A DNA stretch of 40,116 nucleotides, taken from assembly GCA_021772935.1 (NCBI GenBank), contig JAJFLA010000016.1, forward strand, positions 1 through 40,116, in the 5' to 3' direction. The notes under the pieces are model-generated. The model ran no database searches. It was not told where the DNA came from and saw only the letters and a program-made list of their open reading frames with translations. The first letter of the stretch is position 1. Every line of letters starts with the position of its first letter. The DNA is from Gammaproteobacteria bacterium (lineage in GTDB: Bacteria > Pseudomonadota > Gammaproteobacteria > Xanthomonadales > SZUA-36). The position numbers and the translations under genes are program-made. Shown one piece after another: positions 1 to 7,019 of this stretch.

Positions 1-418
1 CTCACCTTGTCCTTGTGCTCTATCGCGATATACCGCACATCTTTGTTGCCGTGCAACACCTTATCAATCGCGCCGCACATGGCCCAGGCCACCCTCTCGA
101 CCGGTACCCGGTGGCCCAGGCCAGCCTCTCGACCAGTTCCTGGTCTCACCTTCTCTCACCTTGTCCTTGTGCTCTATCGCGATATACCGCACTTTTTTAT
201 TGCCGTGCGACACCCCATCAATCGCGCCGCACATGGCCCAGGCCACCCTCTCAACCGGTACTCGGTCTCACCTTGTCCCTGTGCTCTATCGCGATATACC
301 GCACATCTTTGTTGCCGTGCAACACCTTATCAATCGCGCCGCACATGGCCCAGGCCACCCTCTCGACCGGTACTCGGTCTCACCTTGTCCCTGTGCTCTA
401 TCGCGATATACCGCACAT
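1..418. repeat. Tandem array of 112-bp non-coding repeats
   Basis: Full units lie at 1-112, 155-266 and 267-378, and a partial unit at 379-418. A 42-bp partial copy (113-154) is inserted after unit 1. Units 1 and 3 differ at only two positions by eye; unit 2 is more diverged around 190-215. Each unit starts CTCACCTTGTCC, contains the palindrome TATCGCGATA, and ends with TGGCC(CA)GGCCA followed by ACCGG(TAC)YCGGT. The period is not a multiple of three, so reading frames rotate between units and the frames open across the array are not credible genes. The array begins at the window edge and may continue to the left. It lies downstream of mnmG, beyond that gene's terminator. Confidence 0.93.
113..150 (+). 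repeat. 38-bp double-hairpin module shared with the MITE-like element near recG
   Basis: This copy matches the reverse complement of 31956-31993 at 35 of 38 positions by eye. It contains a GGCC(CA)GGCC palindrome, then ACCAG(TTC)CTGGT, then TCTCACC. The equivalent block ends each 112-bp unit, with the TCTCACC belonging to the start of the next unit. Having it in two unrelated places in one window marks it as a dispersed repeat. Function is unknown. Confidence 0.8.
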
Positions 419-427
419 CCTGTGCAT

Positions 428-455
428 AAAAAAACCCCGGCCAAAAGGTCGGGGT
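428..455 (-). terminator. Rho-independent terminator of mnmG
   Basis: A 9-bp stem, ACCCCGGCC / GGTCGGGGT with one G-U pair, closes an AAAA loop at 434-455. On the minus strand it is followed by a run of seven T. It lies about 155 bp beyond the mnmG stop codon and has the correct orientation for that gene. Confidence 0.85.
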
Positions 456-611
456 CTGAAATGGTGCGTCGCATAAGGCATAGAAGTGTGGGGACTGCCC
501 GTCATGAGTAGCGACACACCAGGCACAGTCAACTTGCACTTGAAGCATACCTTTTACGGGTTAAAAATTTGTAAATCTATCGTTGCTTATTTGTGATCAC
601 AGGAATTTTTT
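456..611 (-). other. mnmG 3' trailer with a possible folded segment
   Basis: No gene or tRNA is apparent between the mnmG stop and its terminator. One 10-bp inverted repeat with a single mismatch (GGTGCGTCGC at 463-472, GCGACACACC at 511-520) could close a roughly 58-nt structure. It also contains shorter complementary pieces. This may be an ordinary 3' UTR or a small structured RNA; the sequence alone does not decide. Confidence 0.3.
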
Positions 612-2501
612 TTAGGCAACCCAACGGTTCCCACGTTGGCGCTTCAAAAATACCAGCAATAAGGAAATGGCTGCAGGTGTCATACCAGGTATCCTTGCAG
701 CTTGAGCAATGCTTTCTGGCAAGGTTTTCTGTAGTTTATCACGAAGTTCAGTCGACAGACCCTGCACTTTGTTATAGTCAAACCCGGAAGGGATCAAGGT
801 GCGTTCATTACGCTGGTTTCTTTCAACTTCAACTGCCTGACGTGTCAGGTAGCCTGCATAACGCGCCTGTACGTCAACCTGCTCCGCAACTTTCACATCA
901 CTGCTGCCAGGACCAAGACCTGCCACTTTCATCAGATCTGAATAGTTTACTTCAGGCCGTTTAAGCAAATCCAAAGCCTTTGCCTCTTTACTCAAGCTTA
1001 CTCCGAGCGTCTTTTCTAAAGACTTGCCAATGTCGTTAGCAGGCGTCACCCAAATAGACCCCAACCTTTGTTGCTCTGCCTCAATGGCTGTTTTTTTGTC
1101 TTCAAACGCTTTCCAACGCGTGTCTTCGATCAATCCGAGCCTGCGACCAGGTTCTGTCAGACGCAAATCTGCATTATCTTCACGCAACTTCAGGCGATAT
1201 TCAGCCCGACTGGTAAACATACGATAGGGTTCAAGTGTGCCCTGCGTTATGAGGTCATCAATCAATACACCGATATAAGCTTCGTCCCTTCGCGGTGTCC
1301 AGGCTTCCTCACCACGCACACTGCGTACTGCATTCGTGCCCGCGATCAGCCCTTGCGCAGCCGCTTCTTCATAACCTGTTGTGCCATTGATTTGCCCAGC
1401 AAAAAATAGCCCCTGAACCGCTTTGGTCTCAAGGCTGAGCTTTAACCCACGCGGATCAAAGTAATCGTATTCAATGGCATAACCCGGCCGTGTAATATGT
1501 GCGCTTTCAAAGCCAGGGATACTGCGCACAAAATCTACTTGCACATCGTAGGGCAGACTGGTCGATATGCCGTTCGGGTACAGCTCCCGGGTATTAAGTC
1601 CTTCCGGTTCAATGAATATCTGATGACTGTTGCGGTCAGCGAAACGAACAATTTTGTCTTCTATGGACGGGCAATAACGCGGACCTACTCCGTCGATTTG
1701 TCCTGAATACATCGGTGAACGGTGTAGTGCCGAGCGAATAATCTCGTGCGTTTTTTCAGTGGTGTGGGTGATCCAGCAGTTCACTTGCTCCGGCTGGTCA
1801 TCCACAGAACCCATAAAAGAAAACACTGGCCGTGGCGTGTCACCAGGCTGCTCTTGTAAATGGGTAAAATCCACGCTCTTGCCGTCAATACGCGGCGGTG
1901 TGCCGGTCTTCAGCCGACCCACATCGAACGGCAACTCACGTAAGCGTTTGGCCAGCGAGACAGATGGTGGATCACCGGCACGTCCACCCGCGCTCTGGTT
2001 TTCACCCATGTGAATCCTGCCACCAAGAAATGTACCTGTTGTAAGAACTATGGCGTCTGCATAGAAAACCTGTCCCAGGCTGGTACGGCAACCGCTTATT
2101 CTGCCATTGTCCAATAACAGGTCATCAACCGCCTGCTGGAAAATACTCAGCCTGGATTGATTCTCAACTGTTTGGCGTATGTGGGCGCGGTAAAGGTTAC
2201 GGTCACATTGCGCACGTGTAGCGCGTACTGCCGGTCCTTTACTCGCGTTCAGTGTGCGTAACTGGATACCTGCAGCATCAGCCGCTGAAGCCATCACACC
2301 GCCCAATGCATCAATTTCTTTTACCAGATGGCCTTTACCGATTCCACCAATAGCCGGATTGCAGCTCATCTGACCAATCGTTTCAATGCTGTGTGTTAAC
2401 AATAAGGTATCTGCACCGCTACGAGCCGATGCCAGCGCAGCCTCCGTGCCGGCATGTCCACCACCAATCACAATGACATCAAATGTGTTAGCTTGCTTCA
2501 C
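612..2501 (-). CDS. mnmG: tRNA uridine-5-carboxymethylaminomethyl modification enzyme MnmG (GidA)
   Basis: FAD- and NADH-dependent subunit of the MnmE-MnmG complex, which installs the (carboxymethyl)aminomethyl group on U34 of certain tRNAs. The 629-residue product has the length of the E. coli protein. It opens with a dinucleotide-binding motif ([13 protein letters not shown], about 11-23) and shows the family signatures [14 protein letters not shown] (about 45-58) and [10 protein letters not shown]. The start is GTG, preceded by AAGGA at 6-7 nt; that ribosome-binding site lies inside the inverted-repeat element just upstream. The gene stands alone: rsmG, parA and parB, which often follow mnmG, are absent, and the 112-bp repeats occupy that place. 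Confidence 0.98.
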   Translation of the reverse strand: MKQANTFDVIVIGGGHAGTEAALASARSGADTLLLTHSIETIGQMSCNPAIGGIGKGHLVKEIDALGGVMASAADAAGIQLRTLNASKGPAVRATRAQCDRNLYRAHIRQTVENQSRLSIFQQAVDDLLLDNGRISGCRTSLGQVFYADAIVLTTGTFLGGRIHMGENQSAGGRAGDPPSVSLAKRLRELPFDVGRLKTGTPPRIDGKSVDFTHLQEQPGDTPRPVFSFMGSVDDQPEQVNCWITHTTEKTHEIIRSALHRSPMYSGQIDGVGPRYCPSIEDKIVRFADRNSHQIFIEPEGLNTRELYPNGISTSLPYDVQVDFVRSIPGFESAHITRPGYAIEYDYFDPRGLKLSLETKAVQGLFFAGQINGTTGYEEAAAQGLIAGTNAVRSVRGEEAWTPRRDEAYIGVLIDDLITQGTLEPYRMFTSRAEYRLKLREDNADLRLTEPGRRLGLIEDTRWKAFEDKKTAIEAEQQRLGSIWVTPANDIGKSLEKTLGVSLSKEAKALDLLKRPEVNYSDLMKVAGLGPGSSDVKVAEQVDVQARYAGYLTRQAVEVERNQRNERTLIPSGFDYNKVQGLSTELRDKLQKTLPESIAQAARIPGMTPAAISLLLVFLKRQRGNRWVA

Positions 2502-2504
2502 TAG

Positions 2505-2811
2505 TGTTCCTTCAATATGATAATTGCGAATCCAGCGATCCTGTGGGGTTTCGCCGCAAGGCGCAGTGTGCAGTGAATGGCCGGTCCTTTACAAACACTG
2601 CAACGCAGCGACGGAAGCTCACAGGATCGCCCGTAGGGTTGGCTTGTCAGCGCCCATGGCCAGCGTCGCCTGAAGGCGCCTACTCTTGGTGCACCTCTTG
2701 GCAAGGACTAAGGCCATTACCTGCGAGGTGCGCCTCGCCTCAAGCGCCTACTCTCGGTGCCATGAACACTGACAAGCCAACTGTATCCGTAATTATCATG
2801 TTGAAGGAGCA
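2505..2811. mobile_element. 307-bp non-coding inverted-repeat element (MITE-like)
   Basis: The ends are 24-bp inverted repeats (2505-2528 and 2788-2811) matching at 21 of 24 positions, outer end TGYTCCTTCAA. Inside are further inverted pairs: GCGATCCTGTG 2535-2545 with 2620-2630, and a near match of GTTGGCTTGTCAGCG 2638-2652 with 2767-2781. An imperfect direct repeat containing GCGCCTACTCTYGGTGC occurs near 2670 and near 2740. No transposase and no clear target duplication were found, so mobility is inferred from architecture only. Open frames across it do not look like proteins. It fills nearly all of the gap between mnmG and the upstream TPR gene. Confidence 0.6.
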
Positions 2812-2876
2812 CCAAGCCTTTTTATCCAATCATTCAGGAACCGCGCATTGTACTGAAAATCAAGGAAAAGTGTAAT

Positions 2877-5225
2877 TTATCGCGTGACACTTTGCAGTTG
2901 TGTAGCCAATGCTTTTGCTTTTTTTACCATCACATAATCTTCATCTGCATCTTTCCAGATCGCCAAAGCGTAATTGACTGAGGCCAATGCCAGTTGGGGC
3001 ATAGCTTGAGCTTGCTGCAAGCGCGCTCTTGCAACCCATAACATGGGTTGTGCCGGATCCAGGCGTGTACCGGCGTCAATTGATTGGTCTGCTGCACGCA
3101 GATCTCCGATTTCTACCTGTGCTATCGACAGTTCTGAATATATCTCCGGCACAGCTATTTGCAATTCACTGGCCAGAACCGAGTGTTCTATCATGTCCAA
3201 AGCCTGCAGGTAGTGCTCGGTCACCGCAACATAATCACCCTGCGCTTCACTGATCCTGGCCCGTACCATGTGAATTTGTAATTCCAGAATTTTTATTTGG
3301 AACTGATCGATGACCTCCCTGGCGCGTTCAAGAGAAGCATTCGCCGCTTCAAGGTCATTTTCTTTTACCTGGATCAGGGCTTCAGCGAAAGCGAGAAACT
3401 TATCCAACGGTGGTTGTAACATACCCATTGCAGTGGTTAGTGCGCCACGCGCTGAGCCGGTATCAGCCAACATGATGTAATAACCAATCAACGGCGAGTA
3501 CACACTCAAAGTAACCTCAAGAGGGCTTTGTGACTGGCGAAGAAACTCTTCCTGCTTCAACGTTTGCCTGATGGCTTCATGAATTCTGCCCAGACGTGAC
3601 TCCAACAGAACAGCAACCTGCCTGACCCTGGTCTTTTCCATGGGTGTCTGCGCATATGCTTCCGCTTCTGACAAATAATCCCTTGCCGCATTGATATCAC
3701 CCTTTCGTGCGGCGATTAGTGAAAGCCTCAGCGTGGGTGCTACTGGTGCGTTCTGTAATATCTGCGCCTGCTTGTAATGTTCTTCGGCAGCCTTCAGTTC
3801 GCCACTGTCGCGCAGTAGATCCCCTAACTGGATGTTGGCGTCGATGTCTTCAGGTTTCAATTGTTGATATTTGCGGGCATAGTCAATCGACGCTTCCATA
3901 TCGCCAGTAGCACGCTCGAGTGCGGACATTCTTAAATAAATGCCCACGTTCAGAGCATCTCTTTCCAGCGCCAGAAGAGACTCCTTCTTGGCTTGCTCCA
4001 ACTCCCCTGTCATCATAAACATCGCTGCAAGATGGTCGTGAGAGCTCGCATCATCGCGTATTTGCGCCTGTAAACGCAGAAAAGACATCAACTTTTCATG
4101 CTCCCCATCAAGACGATAGAGGATAGACTTAAGTTGAGCGCGGTCACGTGACGGTAAGCGGTAGTCCAGTTGTTGAGCCTTCGACAAAAACTCCTGTGCG
4201 CCTGGTAAATCCCCGCTTTCCACCATGTTTACCGCTTTTAAGAACCAACCCAGAACAAAATTTGGGTCAATCCTGATGGCTTCGTCAAAGAACGCACTCG
4301 ATTGCACAAAATCATTCTCAAACAAGCGTGCGTTCAGTCCCTTAATATATGCTTTAAGCGCGTCTTCTGATTCCCCATAGGTCTCTGCCAATGGCAGGTC
4401 TTCTGCGATCCGGTTGCCGCTTTCCGGTACATCCAATGCTTTTTTGATAGCTTTCGATAACAGATCAACGGCGGTATAAATATCCCAGTTGCGACCCGTC
4501 AACTCCGCTACCTGAGTCAGTGTTTGTGTATCCCATATCCGTGCCGTCACCAGGTATTCATCAGCCACCTTATCAAGTGAGCCTTCAACAAAGTACTGAC
4601 GGTTTGCCTCTTCGGCAATTTTTCGCATCAACGACCTTGGTACCGCCAGGCCATCATTAAACCCAGCTTGCCTTATTCTTGAATAAAAGCCATTACCAAA
4701 ATTGGTCCACGGTGAGTTTGCGAGGACAAAAGGGTCCTGTTGTAAGTCCTGAACCAGCAATTCGGTGACACCGTACTGAAGCCAGTCCAGATCCGGGTTG
4801 CCGGACTCGTTTTTCCAGAAAAACACGGCCATCCTGCTACGAAATGTTTCGCTGGGAATGTAGTGTGTCTCTTGCTGACCCAATTCATTGTTGACCGTGA
4901 TCTGCGTTGCGGCCAGATTCAGGTCCTTGCCACCAAACACTGTGATCAACAGACCAAGCGTCGCAATGAGGTTTATCGGAACCCCAACCTTCTCCACTCT
5001 GGTTGCCCTGTCTTTGCCTCGCCGGCCATGTGTCCATGCGATTAGCATCACGGCGGGAATCAGCGAATAAAGCCCCCAGAAAACAATATCCGTCAGATAA
5101 GGCGACAACAGGTAGCGTTCAACCAGGCGATCGAGAATTTCGATCAGCACCCAGGAACTGGCTACATACACACCCACGGCAGGTAATATGCGGCGATCAC
5201 GCAACTCTGTGATGAAATCAGCCAT
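2877..5225 (-). CDS. Membrane-anchored TolB-like / TPR-repeat protein
   Basis: 782 residues. The N-terminus (ELRDRRILPAVGVYVASSW) resembles the conserved opening of a proteobacterial family that joins two or three membrane helices to a TolB/FlgO-like domain and many tetratricopeptide repeats. Hydrophobic segments are visible at about 13-33, 45-65 and 82-98. A TolB-like segment follows at about 130-280 (RMAVFFWKNES, then WLQYGVTELLVQDL). Helical TPR-type repeats occupy about 285-780, for example DANIQLGDLLRDSGELKAAE. Such proteins are thought to act as scaffolds at the inner membrane; no enzymatic motif is seen. A second member lies at 34673-36874. The partner and process are unknown. Confidence 0.8.
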   Translation of the reverse strand: MADFITELRDRRILPAVGVYVASSWVLIEILDRLVERYLLSPYLTDIVFWGLYSLIPAVMLIAWTHGRRGKDRATRVEKVGVPINLIATLGLLITVFGGKDLNLAATQITVNNELGQQETHYIPSETFRSRMAVFFWKNESGNPDLDWLQYGVTELLVQDLQQDPFVLANSPWTNFGNGFYSRIRQAGFNDGLAVPRSLMRKIAEEANRQYFVEGSLDKVADEYLVTARIWDTQTLTQVAELTGRNWDIYTAVDLLSKAIKKALDVPESGNRIAEDLPLAETYGESEDALKAYIKGLNARLFENDFVQSSAFFDEAIRIDPNFVLGWFLKAVNMVESGDLPGAQEFLSKAQQLDYRLPSRDRAQLKSILYRLDGEHEKLMSFLRLQAQIRDDASSHDHLAAMFMMTGELEQAKKESLLALERDALNVGIYLRMSALERATGDMEASIDYARKYQQLKPEDIDANIQLGDLLRDSGELKAAEEHYKQAQILQNAPVAPTLRLSLIAARKGDINAARDYLSEAEAYAQTPMEKTRVRQVAVLLESRLGRIHEAIRQTLKQEEFLRQSQSPLEVTLSVYSPLIGYYIMLADTGSARGALTTAMGMLQPPLDKFLAFAEALIQVKENDLEAANASLERAREVIDQFQIKILELQIHMVRARISEAQGDYVAVTEHYLQALDMIEHSVLASELQIAVPEIYSELSIAQVEIGDLRAADQSIDAGTRLDPAQPMLWVARARLQQAQAMPQLALASVNYALAIWKDADEDYVMVKKAKALATQLQSVTR

Positions 5226-5324
5226 CGGACCAGAACTCTTAATTTAACGAGTTGGCACTCTAGCATATTGGCAGGAAGTTTCGACTCCCAATCGTAATGT
5301 TTGGCTTTACAAATAAGCTGTTTG

Positions 5325-6530
5325 TCAGTTGTGCTTCTCGCGATTTGATAACTTTCTATTCTTGGAGTTCCGATGGCTGGCAACGGAAGCGGTCGAACGT
5401 GAGCGTTTGTTGTTCCCGGTGGGTTTATTTGATTTTGATTCAGCAGTTGAGCTGGCAGCAGCCTTGGAAGGTGGACGCATGGATACCTGATGTGTGGTTC
5501 TTGTCCGGCCTTGCTGCCCGCGTCTACTGCTATTTCCTGGAACCACTACGGGTTGGGACGGCGGTATGGCAACTGCAACACCATTTGAAGACGAACCAGA
5601 TTCAACCGGACCGGTGCTTGATCTGGTCTGCTTGGCATCCGAACGGTAACGCACGACATTATTCGCCCGCGTGCTACGGGAAACTGGTCGTGCAGCTCGG
5701 GAAACTGGTCGTGCAGCTCGGGAGCTTGAAGGTGTCACCCTGACAGTGGGTGCCGGAATTGAATTCACAGGCTGTAATCGGCTTTTACCAATTTTTGTCG
5801 TTTCACGACTTCTAATCACCATGCCCCGGTTGCCAGAATACCCAGCTGGCGTTGTCGATACGTAGCGCCTGACTGGCGATGCGTCGCTGCTGCTATTACT
5901 ACGTTCTCTGCGACGATCGACCGGGTTTTCCTTATCACTTGCATCTTCACCGCCGCGGTAACGGCGATCGTCATGGCGGTTCCTGGTATAGCGATCATCC
6001 GCGCGGTTACGCCGGTTGTCATAGCGGTTTCTGGTATCGCGATCATCCGCGCGGTTACGCCGATTGTCATGGCGGTTTCTGGCATAGCCATTATGTCCAT
6101 CACCGCGATGGTTATTTCTGCCCCTGTGATTACAACCATAATGACCGTCGCAGTACCCTCTCCAAGGTCGACTGGCTGGATAATATGGATAGTTATAATA
6201 CGAGGCATACCGTGGAGAGTCGTAGCCATGATAACTGTAAGGGTAATACCAAGGTGAGTAGCCGTAGTTGATTCCGAAAGAAAACCCACTTCCATAGCCA
6301 CCATAACCGTAGCCAAAACCATAGCTGGCGTAAGGGTTATAACCGAGGTAAAAATAATCAAGTGATGACCAGGGGTAGTAAGCCGTACCGGTATACTCAT
6401 CTGAGTAGACCACATAGGATGGATCATCCTCGGCATAATAGACGCCATCTTCAAGCGCTGTCTCCGGATAATAATAAGTCACACAACCCGTCATTAAAGC
6501 GAGCAATGGTAGGATCAACAGCTTTTTCAT
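5325..6530 (-). CDS. Low-complexity lipoprotein with Tyr/Gly-rich and Arg/Asn/Asp-rich repeats
   Basis: 401 residues. The start at 6530 is chosen for GGAGA just upstream and because it begins a lipoprotein signal peptide, MKKLLILPLLALMTGC, with the lipidated Cys at 16. An in-frame extension to 6581 lacks these features. After the signal come a Tyr/Gly-rich stretch (about 70-130), a hydrophilic block with a repeated 16-residue unit (RNRxDNRRNRADDRxT, about 150-190), and a long basic Ser/Arg/Pro tail with a doubled AARPVSR. The body is probably disordered and very basic, and might bind acidic polymers. No known domain is recognised. Tandem repeats at the DNA level suggest its length varies between strains. 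Confidence 0.75.
   Translation of the reverse strand: MKKLLILPLLALMTGCVTYYYPETALEDGVYYAEDDPSYVVYSDEYTGTAYYPWSSLDYFYLGYNPYASYGFGYGYGGYGSGFSFGINYGYSPWYYPYSYHGYDSPRYASYYNYPYYPASRPWRGYCDGHYGCNHRGRNNHRGDGHNGYARNRHDNRRNRADDRDTRNRYDNRRNRADDRYTRNRHDDRRYRGGEDASDKENPVDRRRERSNSSSDASPVRRYVSTTPAGYSGNRGMVIRSRETTKIGKSRLQPVNSIPAPTVRVTPSSSRAARPVSRAARPVSRSTRANNVVRYRSDAKQTRSSTGPVESGSSSNGVAVAIPPSQPVVVPGNSSRRGQQGRTRTTHQVSMRPPSKAAASSTAESKSNKPTGNNKRSRSTASVASHRNSKNRKLSNREKHN
5680..5722. repeat. 21-bp tandem duplication inside the lipoprotein gene
   Basis: GGGAAACTGGTCGTGCAGCTC occurs twice in succession (start near 5679). It encodes the doubled AARPVSR segment of the lipoprotein and keeps the frame. Confidence 0.75.
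5970..6087. repeat. 48-bp in-frame tandem repeat inside the lipoprotein gene
   Basis: GCGATCATCCGCGCGGTTAC occurs at 5991 and again at 6039, a period of 48 bp. Flanking sequence extends this to roughly 2.4 copies. It encodes the 16-residue Arg/Asn/Asp unit, so gain or loss of copies would not break the frame. Confidence 0.8.
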
Positions 6531-6727
6531 ACATTCTCCATTGCCGGAACAGCCGGCACAACGGCATCTTGGTACAAACACTAACAGCAGTCAGGTGAAC
6601 CTGTGCTGAACAAGAGCCGTAATCAATTTCGCATTCGGCCGGTCAATCGTCAAGGTACAATTAACTCAAACTGAGTATAAGGTGGACATTGATAGCCACC
6701 AAAATACAGGTATTAGGAGAGCGAATC

Positions 6728-6937
6728 ATGAGCAGGGTAATTTATGAACTACAAGGATTTGCGATAGTCCTGGATAAAGTGGCGCTGGTTAGTCGAGTTT
6801 TTACAGCGGATAACAAGGAAGGTTTCCAGTTTAATATCGCGTTCAGCAACAAACTGCGCCTACCGGTAAAATTCCCGACACGTACCGATGCCGACCTGGA
6901 ACGTCAGCTGTTTCTGAAAGCCCTTAAGAATGATTAA
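6728..6937 (+). CDS. Small conserved-looking protein of unknown function (69 aa)
   Basis: The start at 6728 has TTAGGAGA about 8 nt upstream; an earlier in-frame ATG at 6689 has no such site. The product is soluble with alternating hydrophobic residues that suggest beta strands (IYELQGFAIVLDKVALVSRVF), then a polar C-terminus (TRTDADLERQLFLKAL) likely to be helical. No signal peptide, cysteine pair or known motif is visible. It stands alone between two leftward genes, so context gives no clue. The good ribosome-binding site and non-repetitive composition argue that it is real. Confidence 0.6.
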   Translation: MSRVIYELQGFAIVLDKVALVSRVFTADNKEGFQFNIAFSNKLRLPVKFPTRTDADLERQLFLKALKND

Positions 6938-7019
6938 TAGATGAATTGTTCCCACTGCTCTTCTTGAGAAACCATGCTCGGGGTTTTCTGGAATGGGTGC
7001 TTAGCATTTAGATAGCCCA

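Noticed and set aside
1-418. CRISPR array
   Set aside because: Units are 112 bp and directly adjacent, with no unique spacers between conserved short repeats and no cas genes nearby.
7-511. Several open frames of 60-150 codons across the 112-bp repeats
   Set aside because: The repeat period is not divisible by three, the same DNA is open in several frames and on both strands, and none has a ribosome-binding site. They are by-products of the repeat composition.
2504-2875. 123-codon rightward and 67-codon leftward frames between mnmG and the TPR gene
   Set aside because: They lie inside a palindrome-rich inverted-repeat element, lack convincing translation signals and have no protein-like pattern.
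5816-6454. 212-codon frame on the same strand as the lipoprotein, in another frame
   Set aside because: It is a low-complexity shadow (Met/Ile/Thr/Ala-rich) caused by the in-frame DNA repeats of the lipoprotein gene, which itself has a signal peptide and ribosome-binding site.
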